From Sphaerospermopsis aphanizomenoides BCCUSP55 (GTDB taxonomy: Bacteria > Cyanobacteriota > Cyanobacteriia > Cyanobacteriales > Nostocaceae), in contig NZ_LUFH02000008.1 in the NCBI RefSeq assembly GCF_001586785.1, positions 20,979 to 84,978 of the forward strand: a stretch of DNA of 64,000 bases, written 5' to 3'. Positions within the stretch are counted from its first letter, which is position 1, and every line of letters starts with the position of its first letter. A model generated the notes under the pieces. That model searched no databases and was not told where the DNA came from. It worked only from the letters and a program-made list of their open reading frames with translations. The translations under genes and the position numbers were made by a program. This document shows positions 16,501 through 23,847 of the stretch, piece by piece.

Positions 16501-17895
16501 AGCGGTATTTTCCAGCCATCTATCTATTACTTGGTCTTCTAAAAATGCTTGTCCTTCTTCCCCAACTTTTTCGGCTTTTCCTTTGCGTACTGCACGAATA
16601 ACTGGGTTATGAACTAACCTACTTAAAGCGTTATCAACTGCTAAATTAGCTTGCGAAGTAATTAATGTGCGTCCACCTCGTAAAGCAATTTGATAGCAAA
16701 TTTCCGCAATTACGGTAGTTTTACCTGTTCCTGGTGGTCCTTGAATTAAAACTAAATCTTGGGCTGCAAGTACCTTCTCAACAGATGCTTTTTGACCTGA
16801 ATTTGCAGAAGATAATAACAAATCTTGGGCTTTAAGTTTGACAGTTTTTTGTATAGGTCTAGCTTGGGAAGCGTCAAATAGGAAATCACCTAAATAGGGA
16901 TTCTGTGTGCGTCCTTGTCTTAAATGTTCTAAGGCTTTTTCTTTACGTTCAATCTGTTTGATATCACCAGCAGCATCAAAAAATAAATATCCTGTTTTTG
17001 GTAGTTGATAATTTCCTGTTTCTATATATTCAACTAAATCTCGATCTATTCGGATATTTATAAGATTATGTTTTGGATCAATTTTTTCAATAGTTCCTAA
17101 TTGACGACTACTGCGCCGATTTTTTTCCGTGGGAATAGAATCAGAAAATTTGATATCTTGATTTTTTGCCTGTTTTACTCTTTCCCAAAAGTTCTCTATT
17201 TCTAAAAAGTTCTCTTCTGAACCATCAAGGGTCGCTGAGTTGATATTAATTTCAAAGGAAATTTCTTTTTTATTTTTACTATATTTATAATTGCTACAAT
17301 ATACACAAAATTGTCTAGCTTTAGCAATTCTTTCTTCTACTTTTAAAAATGCTTTCCATGCTTGTAATTGATCTTCTGTCGGTACATGATTACCGCATAT
17401 TGGCATTTTGGCTATTTGTGCCAATAATTTGGGAGAAATATCAATAGGATAATGATGATTTGGAACTAATTGCAAGGGCAATGCTAAAGCATAAGCATCA
17501 ACTTGTCCCCGTGAGGGTTGTAATAAATAAGCTGAGAGAATTTTTAACCCGCTAGAGCCATTTTTTTTGACTGCGGCTCTAAATCCTAGAGTTTTATTTA
17601 GTTCTTTGAGTCTTTTTGGTAATGGAAATTCACTTTCATCTGTAGCTATTGTTAAATCCCAAATTTCTTCTCCTTTTTCTTTTGCCGCACCTTGACGACG
17701 AATATAAAATAGACAAGGTTGTTTACCTACACATTCAAAAATTAATTCGTGAGCGCGTTCTTTTCTTTCCCGAAAATCAGGATAAAATTTAACTGCTTCT
17801 TGTCCTTCAAAATGCCTAATTAAAGTATCAATTGTAGAATTTATTAAGGTATATCCCCAGGTTTCTGAGTTTTGTTTTTTTGTTAAAGTTGGCAT
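13573..17895 (-). CDS. Large SF1 (UPF1/DNA2-like) helicase with a ~700-residue coiled-coil insertion
   Basis: About 1440 residues. The N-terminal ~360 residues are unassigned and contain a Cys pair (CVYCSNYK). The helicase core follows: motif I IQGPPGTGKTT (near 390), motif Ia TSQANLAVDNAL, motif II DEVSK, motif III GDHKQLPP, motif IV TQYRMHP, motif V TVDRFQGMERPAVIVSMVR and motif VI RVNVAFSRAQ near the C-terminus. This is the UPF1/DNA2/IGHMBP2 branch of SF1. Between Ia and II lie about 700 Gln/Glu/Lys/Leu-rich residues with long predicted coiled coils, much longer than the usual 1B/1C inserts. I chose ATG 17895 (AGGAG five bases upstream) over a GTG at 17919. The coupled downstream gene suggests a two-protein complex; repair, RNA metabolism or defence are all possible. 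Confidence 0.85.
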   Translation of the reverse strand: MPTLTKKQNSETWGYTLINSTIDTLIRHFEGQEAVKFYPDFRERKERAHELIFECVGKQPCLFYIRRQGAAKEKGEEIWDLTIATDESEFPLPKRLKELNKTLGFRAAVKKNGSSGLKILSAYLLQPSRGQVDAYALALPLQLVPNHHYPIDISPKLLAQIAKMPICGNHVPTEDQLQAWKAFLKVEERIAKARQFCVYCSNYKYSKNKKEISFEININSATLDGSEENFLEIENFWERVKQAKNQDIKFSDSIPTEKNRRSSRQLGTIEKIDPKHNLINIRIDRDLVEYIETGNYQLPKTGYLFFDAAGDIKQIERKEKALEHLRQGRTQNPYLGDFLFDASQARPIQKTVKLKAQDLLLSSANSGQKASVEKVLAAQDLVLIQGPPGTGKTTVIAEICYQIALRGGRTLITSQANLAVDNALSRLVHNPVIRAVRKGKAEKVGEEGQAFLEDQVIDRWLENTATDCENNLTQRQANIQILSQLLVSKQRFAEYLQAEIEFNQQQAELKKEQKNLDTIYKSQESAYNESLTKKSEIESLSKGLDKLLKSQANVNWDASEIKEFLPLLQPYQEANPQVENFRENVRQAIKYTDLLGFVRPARGAFGLAVWLRENIAIEISEFKPALNYAHDATIAMSELATLVDIFKQSSTYLHQLQTEYQQSLNHGQNLQPTIKMWENRKREIDYIIEAVKEWKVTASAHLYQVVKDCQQSDLQLTDNMLNLPLGLVMFANNLKLPLVPKNYQIKLPEWEQLLKALAYEIEGKFTDRRGKLHNFSYFLQQNFSQIPIVLSKSDRTKWQEIYQQFEDYQLLTSKQRKSLVENTQTFLMQLQKNYSKSYEFNNLDSTLTRITQELLDIILANARQCVSKIKTEAEQQLNILQKQQQQLDKIPKNDITQDKILEIQSQVEKASQDANSQLAKVVEILELLHKQSKIPAQLFNLIQQDLTKQSNIWENHPEFSEQVKIWADCILQLETLIPSLEPFAVLEMIKESLNEQLSNLKKETKSALQKLKKIQTKINELEQQLQLQIPDNLIQERKWWEVTWQEIPDKFKPQISENDLLNLGNLNIFKNQFDIWQQQLQNEENYLHKYQNFVQDWITKLRQPSERDSKDLRQIYLDNANVVGITCVQAANYNFSEEFKSFDVVIIDEVSKCTPPELLIPALKGKKLVMVGDHKQLPPMLDTSTVEEVVETMGHTKEEMQFLEESLFKSQFETADSSIKQMLNTQYRMHPNIMGAINQFYDGKLECGILEADTKRAHYLAGEIIKPEHHLIWVKTPRENVFQEERLGTSFFNLKEIDVIERICQQFENAWSSKVANGEPKKEIAVITFYGAQLRKIDERLQSHLFPSLQIRTGTVDRFQGMERPAVIVSMVRNNPQGDVGFAKKPERVNVAFSRAQELLVIVGCHDLFTSKPGVVGGMYTEVANIVNRHGGFVDVSYFS

Positions 17896-17956
17896 GGATA
17901 CTCCTGATTTTTTGCTCACGCAGAGGCGCAGAGAGAGTTGTGATTAATTTTGAGAG

Positions 17957-18874
17957 TTAAAGATGAAATTGGTGGTAGGTTTGACTGGCTGCTCGGTGTA
18001 ATAGAGAATGTCTCCAAACGAGGGATTTCATATCGTCTGCATAACCTCCACCAATGACGCAAGCTACGGGATAACCTGCGCTGACACAGGTGGTTAAAAC
18101 TTGCATCTCTCGGCGAAAAATGCCTGTGTCTGTTAATGCTAGTTTGCCTAGTTTATCGTCTATGTGCGCGTCTACTCCAGCGTCATAAAATACTATATCT
18201 GGTTTAATTTCTGATAATAAATCTGGTAGATAATTAGCTAAGGTTTGTAAGTAAGTATCGTCTTCCATGCCTATTGGTAATGGTACATCTAAATCACTTT
18301 TTTGTTTTGTCCCTGGAAAGTTAATTTCGCAGTGCATAGAAAATGTGAAAACGCTGTTGTCATTTTGAAAAATCAAGGCTGTTCCATCTCCTTGGTGGAC
18401 ATCTAAATCCACAATTAGGATCTTTTTAGCAAGTCCTAATTTTTGCATGACGCGAGATGCAATTGCTAAATCATTAAAGATACAAAAGCCTGAACCATAA
18501 TCAGGAAAAGCATGATGAGTTCCACCAGCAGTATTACAAGCTAAACCTTGATTGATTGCTAATTTTGCAGTTAATATTGTTCCACCTACTGCAACACAGG
18601 TACGATTTACTAAAGCTGGACTCCAAGGTAAACCAATGCGTCGCTGTGCTTTTGGTTCTAATTTTCCTTCGCAGTAAGCTTGCACATAATTGGGTGTGTG
18701 GACTAACTCAATTAATTCTTGTGGTGGACGTTCGGGAATGTGAAATTGTTCTGGATGTGCTACCTTGTCTGCTAACAGCAATTCATACAGTTGTCGGAAT
18801 TTGGACATGGGAAAGCGATGTCCTGGTGGTAAAGGAGCAACATAATCTGGATGATAAATAATTGGTAAATCCAT
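17957..18874 (-). CDS. Histone deacetylase family (HDAC/AcuC-like) zinc amidohydrolase
   Basis: The 305-residue protein has the arginase/deacetylase fold of HDAC-like enzymes. TAGGTHHAFPDYGSGFCIFN carries the catalytic His pair, LIVDLDVHQGDGTALIF the first Asp and His zinc ligands, and VFYDAGVDAHIDDKLG the last Asp. Length and motifs match bacterial relatives of class IV HDAC11; substrates of such bacterial enzymes are usually acetylpolyamines, acetoin-related compounds or other N-acyl amides. Deacetylation of acetylated polyamines would fit the polyamine-type cluster that begins 400 bp away on the other strand, but that is inference. The helicase gene lies 61 bp downstream in the same direction. 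Confidence 0.88.
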   Translation of the reverse strand: MDLPIIYHPDYVAPLPPGHRFPMSKFRQLYELLLADKVAHPEQFHIPERPPQELIELVHTPNYVQAYCEGKLEPKAQRRIGLPWSPALVNRTCVAVGGTILTAKLAINQGLACNTAGGTHHAFPDYGSGFCIFNDLAIASRVMQKLGLAKKILIVDLDVHQGDGTALIFQNDNSVFTFSMHCEINFPGTKQKSDLDVPLPIGMEDDTYLQTLANYLPDLLSEIKPDIVFYDAGVDAHIDDKLGKLALTDTGIFRREMQVLTTCVSAGYPVACVIGGGYADDMKSLVWRHSLLHRAASQTYHQFHL

Positions 18875-19270
18875 TGCTTAGGCGAGTTACACCGATATTT
18901 TTTAGCTCAATAATGACTGTAAATAAGTATTTTTTTAATTATAATGTATCAGATATTTTTTGAGTAGATATTTTTTGATCAGCGCATTGGTAAACATTTA
19001 TTGGTGAAAAAATTACATACACGCTATCAACAAGAAGGAATTCAAATTCCCTTTCCTGTTCGAGATGTTTATATGCACAATAGATGAATTAATACTTAGT
19101 CTTTTTGTAGTTCATGGTGTTTTATGTAGTTAATTATACATTAAAAACGACTATAGTTCAGTTATGTAAATAGATTTTAAAATTTTTTAGGAAAAACTAG
19201 AAATAGATTATATAGTGATGTATCTCTCAAGCAGGTTCTGAAAGTTACAGTTACTCATGGTTAAACTTGT
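18875..19270. other. Divergent intergenic region containing a gene stub
   Basis: The region separates the leftward deacetylase gene from the rightward DUF4178 operon. It holds a C-terminal MscS remnant (separate entry) and AT-rich sequence that should contain the operon promoter. No operator is recognisable. Confidence 0.6.
18968..19087 (+). pseudogene. C-terminal remnant of an MscS-family mechanosensitive channel
   Basis: The plus-strand frame between stop codons at 18965 and 19085 reads RIGKHLLVKKLHTRYQQEG followed by IQIPFPVRDVYMHN. Helix-forming residues followed by (E)GI-IPFP-R-V---N is the hallmark end of the MscS cytoplasmic alpha/beta domain. There is no start codon, channel helix or upstream coding sequence, so about 90% of the gene is missing. 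It appears to be a decayed relic. Confidence 0.55.
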
Positions 19271-19921
19271 ATGTATACAGTTGATATTGAAACTCAACTT
19301 CATGCCTTGCGTCCAGGCGATCGCGTGAGATATTCTGGTGTGGACTGGGATATAAAAGATTACAGCACCTATCAAGACCCCCAAGGATATCAAACAGATG
19401 AATGGTTGTTAGTATCATCAGGTGGTTCAGAATATTACCTATTGCGAGAACATGACCCTAACGAAGAAGAAAATTCTGTAGCTTGGTATATTTCTAACCA
19501 GTTAGAAAATGTGACTTTATATTTGCCAGACTCTAAAGAAGAGTTAATTCCATTAACTAGATTATGGCAAGAAATGCAAGCATTAAATACTCCCTATCCT
19601 GAATTGAAACTTTTTTATAAATCCTATTATTTTGAGTCACAAACTGAGGGTGATTATGATTCTCAAGGAAAAGTAAAATCTCGAATAACTTGGGATTATT
19701 GGGATAAAGAGCATTTAATCAATTTAGCAATAGAAGCTTTGCCTAATCTACAATTAGATATTTATTCAACTAAAAAGGTACAACTTCAAGATTTTAACAA
19801 AATTCAAAAAGGTGTCGGTTCACAACGTCGGCTTTGGAATTTTGCTCCTGGCTTAATTATTGAGATGATAATTGCACTTGCATTTTTGTCAATTGGCATA
19901 TTATTAATGTTATTTGGGTAA
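19271..19921 (+). CDS. DUF4178 domain protein with C-terminal membrane anchor
   Basis: 216 residues. The N-terminal ~190 residues form a DUF4178-like domain (LRPGDRVRYSGVDWDIKDYS, then WLLVSSGGSEYYLLRE and a paired second half), a beta-rich fold repeatedly found beside DUF350 and polyamine-type enzymes (known from comparative genomics, recalled rather than searched). The last ~25 residues (LIIEMIIALAFLSIGILLML) are one transmembrane helix, so the domain probably faces the cytosol on a membrane. It is the first gene of a four-gene rightward operon; its stop is 7 bp before the ATG of the spermidine-synthase homologue. Biochemical role unknown; a scaffold or substrate-binding role is inference. 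Confidence 0.8.
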   Translation: MYTVDIETQLHALRPGDRVRYSGVDWDIKDYSTYQDPQGYQTDEWLLVSSGGSEYYLLREHDPNEEENSVAWYISNQLENVTLYLPDSKEELIPLTRLWQEMQALNTPYPELKLFYKSYYFESQTEGDYDSQGKVKSRITWDYWDKEHLINLAIEALPNLQLDIYSTKKVQLQDFNKIQKGVGSQRRLWNFAPGLIIEMIIALAFLSIGILLMLFG

Positions 19922-19928
19922 AGTTTAT

Positions 19929-21374
19929 ATGTCTACTTCTTTATTTACTGAAAATTATGATGATGGTATTGCCTTTTATATCAATGGAGATTTGCAGTTT
20001 GATAGTGCTGATGAAGCAATTTATCATGAACATCTAGTAATTCCTGCCATATCTTTGGCAATACAAAGATTTCCTGATACAGATTTGCGGGTTTTAATTT
20101 GTGGTGGTGGTGATGGATTAGCTGCTAGGGATGTACTACGTTTTGAGCAGGTTAAAAGTATAGATTTGGTAGATTATAATCCACAAGTTATTGAATTAGC
20201 TAATACAGTATTTAAACCTTATAATTTAGGCAGTTTAGAACAAGAGAAAGTTACTGTCTACATTCAAGAAGCTTTTGGATTTGTTAGAGAATTGGCTGAT
20301 GATTTTTATCATATAGTAATTTGCGATTTTACCTGTCCCAATTCTGCTGAAGAAGCGAAAATTTATAGTCAGGAATGGTTTCAAGAAGTTAATCGTGTTT
20401 TAATGAACTCTGGAATAATTGCTGTGAATGGTGTTTCACCGAATCAGAATAATCCAGCTTTTTGGTGTTTATATCAAACGTTATTATCAATAAATTTATT
20501 CACTAAACCCTTACAACTTGAAATTCCCTCATTTCGTGGACATGGTTATGGTAATTGGGGTTTCCTTTTGGCATCATCACAAGAAATTTTGAGAGAAGAA
20601 ATTCAACATATTCACTTTCCCAATCATTTAAATTATTTAAACCGAGAAAAGTTATTGTCAGCCTTTATATTTGAGGAAACAATAGCAGCATCTCGTCATC
20701 AAGTAACTATTCATACTCTGGAAAATGAACAGTTATTTTACTATTTGTTGAATTATCCCACCCAAACAGAAAATTTAGATTTAAGCACTAATGAATATTT
20801 GGATTTTTTAGATATTAATGAACAGGTAAACGCCAATATAGAATCTATTAGTTCACTTGATTTAGAATCAGTAGCTAAGTTTTGGATAGAAAATATTTAT
20901 GCTACTCCTGAAACAGAAAAAGACTCACCAGATATCAATCAATTTTTACCAGTACGCCATCCCTACCATGACTCTAAGATGACCACATCTTGGTTAGTCC
21001 ATCTGCAAGAATTATTATCAGAAATAGACGTTCAAAAGTTACTGACTAGTTTACTAGCTAGAGCGCAGGAATTACCACCACAAATTGCTAGAGAATTAAA
21101 AAATTTAGCTGATAAAATTAACTCTAATCAGCCGTTAGGAACATTAAATCCTAAAATGGTTGAATTTATGGCGTTGTTATCTATAACCTTATTAATGGCT
21201 AATTTAGTCGCACCAGATTCAGTATTTGCTAAAGGCTCATATTATGGTAGTAGCAGCAGTTCTAGTTCCAGTGATGATACTGGAGATGGAAAATTAATCG
21301 GTTTTATATTCACTTGCTTAGGTGGTTATTGGTTATTTAACATCATCAATAGGATGCGAAATGGTCAGCGATGA
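19929..21374 (+). CDS. Spermidine-synthase-like aminopropyltransferase homologue with C-terminal membrane hairpin
   Basis: 481 residues from the ATG at 19929 (the frame could open at TTG 19914). The N-terminal half is an aminopropyltransferase Rossmann domain: FYINGDLQFDSADEAIYHE matches the substrate gate, ICGGGDGLAARDVLRF binds decarboxylated AdoMet, and VDYNPQVIELA follows. In the active-site loop, bacterial SpeE has DxxDP; here it is CDFTCP, so the first Asp is kept but the second, amine-binding Asp is Cys. Residues about 280-410 are a unique helical region. The end has two membrane segments (FMALLSITLLMANLVA; LIGFIFTCLGGYWLFN) around a Ser-rich loop. It overlaps the FemABX gene by 4 bp (ATGA). 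A changed acceptor substrate is likely. Confidence 0.82.
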   Translation: MSTSLFTENYDDGIAFYINGDLQFDSADEAIYHEHLVIPAISLAIQRFPDTDLRVLICGGGDGLAARDVLRFEQVKSIDLVDYNPQVIELANTVFKPYNLGSLEQEKVTVYIQEAFGFVRELADDFYHIVICDFTCPNSAEEAKIYSQEWFQEVNRVLMNSGIIAVNGVSPNQNNPAFWCLYQTLLSINLFTKPLQLEIPSFRGHGYGNWGFLLASSQEILREEIQHIHFPNHLNYLNREKLLSAFIFEETIAASRHQVTIHTLENEQLFYYLLNYPTQTENLDLSTNEYLDFLDINEQVNANIESISSLDLESVAKFWIENIYATPETEKDSPDINQFLPVRHPYHDSKMTTSWLVHLQELLSEIDVQKLLTSLLARAQELPPQIARELKNLADKINSNQPLGTLNPKMVEFMALLSITLLMANLVAPDSVFAKGSYYGSSSSSSSSDDTGDGKLIGFIFTCLGGYWLFNIINRMRNGQR

Positions 21375-22423
21375 ATATTAATAATTATCTCCCCAATAAA
21401 GTAGGTAAAAAAAATTCGTCCTTAACTGTCAGAGAATTAAAAGCTTCCGAAACTACGGCTTGGAATTTGCTAGTGAAGGCTACACCGCATGGTTGCTTTA
21501 TGCAAACTACAGTTTGGGCTGATTTTAAGGAATTAGAAGGTTATAAAACCTTTCGCTATGGATTATTTTTAAATGATGAATTGGTAGGTGGGTGTATTTA
21601 TTATTTATATCCCCATACCAATAAAGCGAACTTGTTAATTGCTCCTGGTGGCCCTATTTTACTAGAAATGGAATCAGAACTAGGAATGCAATTACTGTTA
21701 AATACAGGGGAAATTTTAGCACGAGAACAGGGAGCGATCGCACTCCGCATTGAACCACTATGGACAGAAAAGCCTGATTACTTAAAAAGTTTTGTTCGCG
21801 CACCTGCTGATTTATTACCTTGTGAAACTTTATTAATTGATTTACGCCCAAATATAGAGCAAATTTTTGCATCTATGAAACCAAAAGGGCGCTACAACAT
21901 TCGTCTTAGTCAACGTTATAGAGTGAAAATAGAATTTAGTAATGATTCCCAAACTATACCTTTATTCTATGATTTATTTTGGGAAACTGTAGAACGTCAA
22001 AAGTTTTTTGGTGAACCCTACGGCTTTTTCATCAATCTTTGCCAAACTTTATTTGCTGAAAATATGGCAGAAATTGGTTTAGCTACTTGGAATGGAGAAA
22101 TACTAGCAGCTATTTTAGTAGTATATTGTGGTCATACTGCAACTTATTTATATGGTGGTAGTAGCTTCTTACATAAACAAGTGATGGCAAATTATGGCTT
22201 ACATTGGCAAGCTATCCAAAGGGCAAAACTTCGTGGTTGTCAAGTTTATGATTTCTATGGTTTTACCCATAACCCTAATCATAGTTATGCAAAATTTTCT
22301 CAATTTAAAAGTCAGTTTGGCGGTTCATATATAAAAACTATTGGCGCTCATGATTATTTCTTTTATGACCAATTAGCAGATACATTAATTAGCTTGTTTC
22401 AAAGATTAGCAAGGGATAAATAG
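21371..22423 (+). CDS. FemABX-family aminoacyl/peptidyl transferase
   Basis: 350 residues with the tandem GNAT-like fold of FemX/FemAB proteins: an N-terminal TPHGCFMQTTVWADFKELEG segment, a lipid-II-type motif region (LLIAPGGPIL), ASMKPKGRYNIRLSQRYRV before the second lobe, and the conserved YDFYGFTHNPNHSYAKFSQF near the C-terminus. Family members use aminoacyl-tRNA to form peptide bonds on peptidoglycan precursors; others modify proteins or small molecules. Start and stop overlap neighbours (ATGA with the upstream gene, 12 bp to the DUF350 ATG), so it is co-translated with a polyamine-type enzyme and membrane proteins. That argues for a dedicated conjugate rather than ordinary wall cross-links (inference). 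Confidence 0.87.
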   Translation: MNINNYLPNKVGKKNSSLTVRELKASETTAWNLLVKATPHGCFMQTTVWADFKELEGYKTFRYGLFLNDELVGGCIYYLYPHTNKANLLIAPGGPILLEMESELGMQLLLNTGEILAREQGAIALRIEPLWTEKPDYLKSFVRAPADLLPCETLLIDLRPNIEQIFASMKPKGRYNIRLSQRYRVKIEFSNDSQTIPLFYDLFWETVERQKFFGEPYGFFINLCQTLFAENMAEIGLATWNGEILAAILVVYCGHTATYLYGGSSFLHKQVMANYGLHWQAIQRAKLRGCQVYDFYGFTHNPNHSYAKFSQFKSQFGGSYIKTIGAHDYFFYDQLADTLISLFQRLARDK

Positions 22424-22435
22424 CAGGTGGTAAAA

Positions 22436-23305
22436 ATGAATGAAATTATCATGAACTTTTTCAATCAAGCAGGTATGATTTTTATAGAATTAGTAGTTGG
22501 TTTTGCTTTATTTTGGGTAGGACAATTTGCTTATCAAAAGTTATTTCGCAGAGGTTTAGAATTAAATTTAGAATTATTTGTCAAAGATAATCCTGCTGTT
22601 GCTATTGCTTTAGTAGGGTATTATTTCGGTATTGTGATTGCTTTGGGTGGGGTTTTAGGACAAAGCGCAGTTAATTGGCAAGATAAAGCTATTAATTTAG
22701 TTACCTATGGTGCAACAGTAATTATATTCATGTTAGCTGGTGCATGGGTAGGAGATAAATTTATTTTACGTCAATTCAATTGTGAACGTGAAATTATTCA
22801 AGACCGCAATCTTGGTGCAGCGAATGTAGAAGCAGGAAACCACATTGCTAATGGCTTAATTTTAAATTCGGCTTTAGCTGGTGAAACTGGTGGTTGGTTG
22901 GTGAGTTTTGTGTGTTGGTTAATAGGGTTATTTGTACTTGTACTAGTCAGTTCTCTATATCCGCGTGTGACTAAATATAATGTATTTGCGGAAATAGAAA
23001 AACGCAATAACCCCGCCGCAGGTGTAGCTTTAGCAGGTCTATTAATTGCCACTGGTAATATTGTGAGAGTGGCATTTAACGCAGAGTTTACAAATTGGCT
23101 GGTTAGTTTTACTCAATATGGTTTGATTCTAATATTTTGCTTGATTTCTTTAGTAGGAATTCGTTGGTTAGCTGATTTAATTTTAGTCCCTGGGGTAAAA
23201 ATTTCTGAGGAAATTGTGAATCAAGAAATACCTAACGTGGGTGCAGGTTTAATCGAAGCTTTTGCTTATATTGCGGCTTCTTTTTTAATTGCTTGGTGTT
23301 TTTAA
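22436..23305 (+). CDS. DUF350 integral membrane protein, two tandem repeats
   Basis: 289 residues, nearly all membrane: about eight hydrophobic segments arranged as a duplicated DUF350 unit. The repeat signature NPAVAIALVGYYFGIVIALG recurs as NNPAAGVALAGLLIATGNIV, and related segments ANVEAGNHIANGLIL and NVGAGLIEAFAYIAASFLIA occur in the second helix-pair of each half. The family includes E. coli YjfL and has no settled function. I start at ATG 22436, which follows AGGTGG by five bases, rather than GTG 22427. It is the last gene of the DUF4178/spermidine-synthase-like/FemABX operon and could be the membrane site or exporter for the product. Confidence 0.85.
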   Translation: MNEIIMNFFNQAGMIFIELVVGFALFWVGQFAYQKLFRRGLELNLELFVKDNPAVAIALVGYYFGIVIALGGVLGQSAVNWQDKAINLVTYGATVIIFMLAGAWVGDKFILRQFNCEREIIQDRNLGAANVEAGNHIANGLILNSALAGETGGWLVSFVCWLIGLFVLVLVSSLYPRVTKYNVFAEIEKRNNPAAGVALAGLLIATGNIVRVAFNAEFTNWLVSFTQYGLILIFCLISLVGIRWLADLILVPGVKISEEIVNQEIPNVGAGLIEAFAYIAASFLIAWCF

Positions 23306-23314
23306 GAAATAGGA

Positions 23315-23356
23315 GTGTAGGGGTGTAAGGGTGTAGGGGTGTAGGGGTGTAAGGGT
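23315..23356. repeat. GTGTAGG-type heptad tract after the DUF350 gene
   Basis: About six 7 bp units alternating GTGTAGG and GTGTAAG lie between convergent genes. No terminator is seen here. Confidence 0.85.
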
Positions 23357-23454
23357 GAGACTAATGGTGCTTACTGCAATGGTTTGATGCCAAGTTGCCG
23401 CAGCATAGCTTCATATTAATTTGGGATAAGTCCTAAGTTTTAATCTAAATTTTT

Positions 23455-23814
23455 CTACCCACTAATAGCGAAATAATGCCAATTATTCAGATATTCACAA
23501 CTACTCATTTCTTGTGTGAGTATTTGTGTCAAAAGTTGTGCTTTTACTAAATTATCTTTTTGATAATCGCATATATGAATATCAATTGTCACTTTACTTT
23601 CCTCTGGCCAAAAGTGTAATGCTATGTGAGATTCTGCTAATAAAATAACTGCTGATACTCCCTGGGGTTGAAATGCAAAACTCACTTCACCCACTACAGT
23701 TAGTCCAGCGGTATTGGCAGCGTTTTTTAACACTTCTATAAAATCTGTTTTTTGCCAATTAAAAACAGTCTGAGAAACTGGTAATATTGCAGAGAAATGA
23801 TGTGACTTAATCAC
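23455..23814 (-). CDS. speD: S-adenosylmethionine decarboxylase (SpeD/SpeH type, pyruvoyl proenzyme)
   Basis: About 119 residues, the size of class 1b bacterial AdoMetDC. AESHIALHFWPE has the Glu-Ser cleavage site that yields the pyruvoyl group plus the processing His, and TIDIHICDYQ has the catalytic Cys. The enzyme makes decarboxylated AdoMet, the aminopropyl donor for spermidine synthases, so it supplies the substrate of the aminopropyltransferase-like enzyme encoded convergently 2 kb away. The frame opens at a GTG (23838) inside a heptad repeat, but GTG 23814 preceded by GAGGGA is more credible. The gene lies directly downstream of the SLH-protein gene, whose stop overlaps the extended frame. 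MetK, which makes AdoMet, is at 38-39 kb. Confidence 0.82.
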   Translation of the reverse strand: MIKSHHFSAILPVSQTVFNWQKTDFIEVLKNAANTAGLTVVGEVSFAFQPQGVSAVILLAESHIALHFWPEESKVTIDIHICDYQKDNLVKAQLLTQILTQEMSSCEYLNNWHYFAISG

Positions 23815-23825
23815 TATTCCCTCAC

Positions 23826-23847
23826 TGTCACCTGTCACCTGTCACCT
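23826..23847. repeat. Three CACCTGT heptads spanning the SLH/speD junction
   Basis: About three heptads. The TGA stop of the SLH protein (23837-23835) and the first possible start of the SpeD frame both lie inside the repeat, so its expansion has shaped the end of one gene and the leader of the next. Confidence 0.8.
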
